64,000 nt of DNA from contig CALOCQ010000008.1 in the NCBI GenBank assembly GCA_942491885.1, positions 744,001 to 808,000 of the forward strand, given 5' to 3'. The position numbers and the translations under genes are program-made. The notes beneath the pieces were generated by a model. That model saw only the letters and a list, made by a program, of their open reading frames with translations, was not told the origin of the DNA and did not search any database. This DNA is from CALBPI01 sp942491885 (GTDB lineage: Bacteria; Pseudomonadota; Gammaproteobacteria; Steroidobacterales; Woeseiaceae). Below are positions 62,062-64,000 of the stretch, one piece after another (position 1 is the stretch's first letter; the number at the start of each line of letters is the position of its first letter).

Positions 62062-63372
62062 ATGCGCATTGAATTAAAACGCGGCTTAAATGTGCGCCTG
62101 CCAGGCGCACCGCGTCAGGTCGTCAGCGGCGCATTGCCATGCACACAAACCGCACATGAGCTCAGCGATTTTTACGACCTGCGGGCACGGATGATCGTTG
62201 CGGAGGGTGACAGCGTCGCGCTGGGCCAACCATTGTTCTTCGACCGCAAACACCCGCAGATTGTGTTTAGCGCATCGAGCGCGGGTGTGGTGCGCTACAT
62301 CGATCGTGGCGCCGGAAGACGCATCACGCGCGTCATCATCGAACGCGACGGCAACGCGGCAACGGCATTCCCGCAATATGACCAGGCCGACGTTGCACGC
62401 ATGCCGGCAGACACCGTACGCGAGCACCTGCTGGCTGCCGGCGCATGGAGCGCATTTCGCGCGCGACCCTATGACCGTGTGCCGCCGCCGACCATCGAAC
62501 CGCGCGGCATTTTTGTGACCGCCATCGACAGCAACCCGCTCGCGCCGGACCCCGCGGTCGTGCTGGCCGCTCGGCATGACGCTTTCGCCATCGGCGTCAC
62601 CGCTATTGCCCGACTAACGCAAGGCAACACCTACATCTGCACGGCATCGGGCGCGGATATCCGCTTGCCGATCGGCGAACGACTAATCCATGCGGAGTTT
62701 GCAGGGGCGCATCCTGCGGGATTACCCGGCACACACATCCACGCGGTCGGCCTGCCGATCGGCGCGGAGCCGGATCTTTGGCATATCGGCTATCAGGATG
62801 TCGTTGCCATCGGCGAGTTGTTGCTGACGGGTCGCGCGTCACCCGAACGGGTCATTGCGATCGGCGGTTCCGCCGCCACCCGGCCGCGGCTGGTAGTAGC
62901 CCCGCTTGGCAGTGACCTGCATGGCCTCGCGGATGAGCACACCGCCGGCGAAGGCTGCCAGATCGTATCCGGCTCACCGCTGCATGGCACACCGAACGCA
63001 CGCTACCTCGGTCGCTATCACAACCAGCTGTCGCTGCTGCGCAACGATCCCGTCAGAGAATCGTCGATCGCCGCACGACTGCGATCGCTGTTGCGCGGCA
63101 AGCGCGCGCTGTCGGAGCACTCGGCGACGACCGGTGGCTGGCCACTGGGCATGCTGCCCGTCGAGGCATTCGAGCAAGTCTGGCCTTTTTCAACGCCCGC
63201 GATGGTGCTGCTGCGCGCCCTGCTTGCCGGCGATACCGAGGCGGCGCTGCAAGCGGGCTGCTCCGGACTCAGCGAGGAAGATCTGGCGCTGTGCGCCTAT
63301 GTTTGCCCGGCCGGTCGTGACTATGGCGCGGCCCTGCGCACGACGCTGCAACGCATCGAAGCGCTCGGATGA
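62062..63372 (+). CDS. nqrA: Na+-translocating NADH:quinone reductase subunit A
   Basis: 436 residues from the ATG at 62062 (MRIELKRGLNVRLPGAP); an upstream ATG would add 14 unlikely residues. NqrA features: KRGLNVRLPGAP at the N-terminus, VAEGDSVALGQPLFFDRKHP, FSASSAGVVRYIDRGAGRR and LCAYVCPAGRDYG near the C-terminus. It is the peripheral subunit of the Na+ pump, binding quinone. Its stop overlaps the nqrB start (ATGA). No strong Shine-Dalgarno. Confidence 0.93.
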   Translation: MRIELKRGLNVRLPGAPRQVVSGALPCTQTAHELSDFYDLRARMIVAEGDSVALGQPLFFDRKHPQIVFSASSAGVVRYIDRGAGRRITRVIIERDGNAATAFPQYDQADVARMPADTVREHLLAAGAWSAFRARPYDRVPPPTIEPRGIFVTAIDSNPLAPDPAVVLAARHDAFAIGVTAIARLTQGNTYICTASGADIRLPIGERLIHAEFAGAHPAGLPGTHIHAVGLPIGAEPDLWHIGYQDVVAIGELLLTGRASPERVIAIGGSAATRPRLVVAPLGSDLHGLADEHTAGEGCQIVSGSPLHGTPNARYLGRYHNQLSLLRNDPVRESSIAARLRSLLRGKRALSEHSATTGGWPLGMLPVEAFEQVWPFSTPAMVLLRALLAGDTEAALQAGCSGLSEEDLALCAYVCPAGRDYGAALRTTLQRIEALG

Positions 63373-64000
63373 GCGATATCGCACCGCAACGCTGGCGGGT
63401 TGCCGCGACGCACCTGACGCGACGATTGCGCGGGCAGCCGTTCAGCGAACCGGCGCGGCCACTGGCTATCCGCCATACCGGCAATGGCGATCGCCTGTTG
63501 TTCGGCTTTCTGATCGCCTCTTTGCCCATGGCAATCCTGGTCGCGTGGCGTAATGGCAGCACGCTACTGGCCGACAACAATTCTGGCGAGGCACTTATTG
63601 ACTGGCGCCTGCAACTGCTCGGCCGGCTGGGGCTCGAGCTGTCGACTCCCGGCGTGGCCACGTCATTGATTGTCGGAATTACGCTGATAATGACGGCGTT
63701 TATTATCGCCGCGATCGTTTCGGTGGCATGGGCCGTGACATTCGCCGCGCTGCGCGACCGCATCGTTGACCCCGGCTGGTTGATGACCGCCTGGCTGTTT
63801 ACGCTGTTGCTCACACCGGCAACCTCGCTGGGGCTCGTGGCGCTGGGCGCGTCGTTCGCTGCAGTTTTCGGTCAGCATGTCTTCGGCGGCACCGGCCGCT
63901 ACATTGCCAGCCCCGCCGTGGTCGGCGCGTTGTTTCTGCAAGTCGCCTACCCCGCGACCGCGATCGGCGTCTGGCAGTGGCCCGCCGATGAAGTCATCAG
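63369..64000 (+). CDS. nqrB: Na+-translocating NADH:quinone reductase subunit B, partial
   Basis: The frame opens with MSDIAPQRWRVAATHLTRRL and runs past the right edge (210 residues visible). Membrane helices include LLFGFLIASLPMAILVAWR and TSLIVGITLIMTAFIIAAIV. The segment FGGTGRYIASPAVVGALFLQ matches the GTGKN..NPAL..R.FLFFAYP-like stretch of NqrB/RnfD. NqrB carries a covalent FMN and the Na+ channel. Coupled to nqrA by a 4-nt overlap. Confidence 0.9.
   Translation, partial: MSDIAPQRWRVAATHLTRRLRGQPFSEPARPLAIRHTGNGDRLLFGFLIASLPMAILVAWRNGSTLLADNNSGEALIDWRLQLLGRLGLELSTPGVATSLIVGITLIMTAFIIAAIVSVAWAVTFAALRDRIVDPGWLMTAWLFTLLLTPATSLGLVALGASFAAVFGQHVFGGTGRYIASPAVVGALFLQVAYPATAIGVWQWPADEVI

Overview
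The window is a GC-rich, gene-dense stretch of a Gram-negative, aerobic, probably marine gammaproteobacterial chromosome. Supporting genes are glrK-qseG-glrR, dusA, ydbH-ynbE-ydbL, Na+-NQR, a cbb3-type oxidase, a TonB-dependent receptor and an exosortase-type regulator. The overall set recalls the Woeseiales/Steroidobacterales side of Gammaproteobacteria, but that placement is a guess. No phage, IS element, plasmid function, CRISPR array or rRNA was seen. The window holds two tRNAs.

Layout. 1-7023 (minus): four-gene cluster of secreted DUF11-repeat proteins, ending in a very large OmpA-domain/beta-barrel protein that runs off the left edge. Its upstream region carries two tandem CRP-like sites. 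7350-9883 (plus): phasin and GTP-dependent PEP carboxykinase. 9962-11809 (minus): class III cyclase-FHA protein and a methyltransferase. 11964-14396: secreted M28 peptidase and convergent dusA. 14606-18816 (plus): RND efflux pair. 18839-24740 (minus): IorAB-type molybdenum hydroxylase, ornithine cyclodeaminase family protein, and a coupled N-formylglutamate amidohydrolase/GCS2 ligase pair. 24855-29328 (minus): PAS/GAF/GGDEF/EAL protein and a lipoprotein. 29492-34093 (plus): galE, then glrK-qseG-glrR, convergent with a PrsR-like regulator (34143-35525).

35745-39298 is an iron block: TonB-dependent receptor, Bfd and bacterioferritin, each preceded by a Fur-box-like sequence. 39360-39713 is a tandem repeat region abutting an RhlG-like reductase. 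tRNA-Ala(GGC) and tRNA-Glu(TTC) lie at 40671-40866. Then come a patatin-like phospholipase, three tiny membrane proteins, the ydbL-ynbE-ydbH lipid-transport operon (minus), a UbiA prenyltransferase, and a less GC-rich stretch (about 48.2-48.9 kb) with one unrecognised gene and a large palindrome.

49506-54504 is a compact cbb3-type oxidase operon: an apparent CcoS-CcoN fusion, CcoO, a short single-haem CcoP and the CcoI copper ATPase. 54526-57704 encodes a PCMT-erythromycin esterase fusion and an alpha/alpha-toroid-like protein. A zinc alcohol dehydrogenase lacking the structural-zinc cysteines follows. 59259-61951 encodes a decahaem cytochrome plus MtrB/PioB-like porin, divergent from nqrA-nqrB, which runs off the right edge.

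Main themes are respiratory flexibility (cbb3 oxidase, Na+-NQR, transmembrane cytochrome conduit), envelope building and surface proteins, iron handling, and second-messenger or two-component signalling. Best candidates for something not well described are the DUF11/OmpA cluster with its CRP-like control region and UUCG hairpin, the CcoS-CcoN fusion operon, and the MtrAB-like conduit beside nqr.
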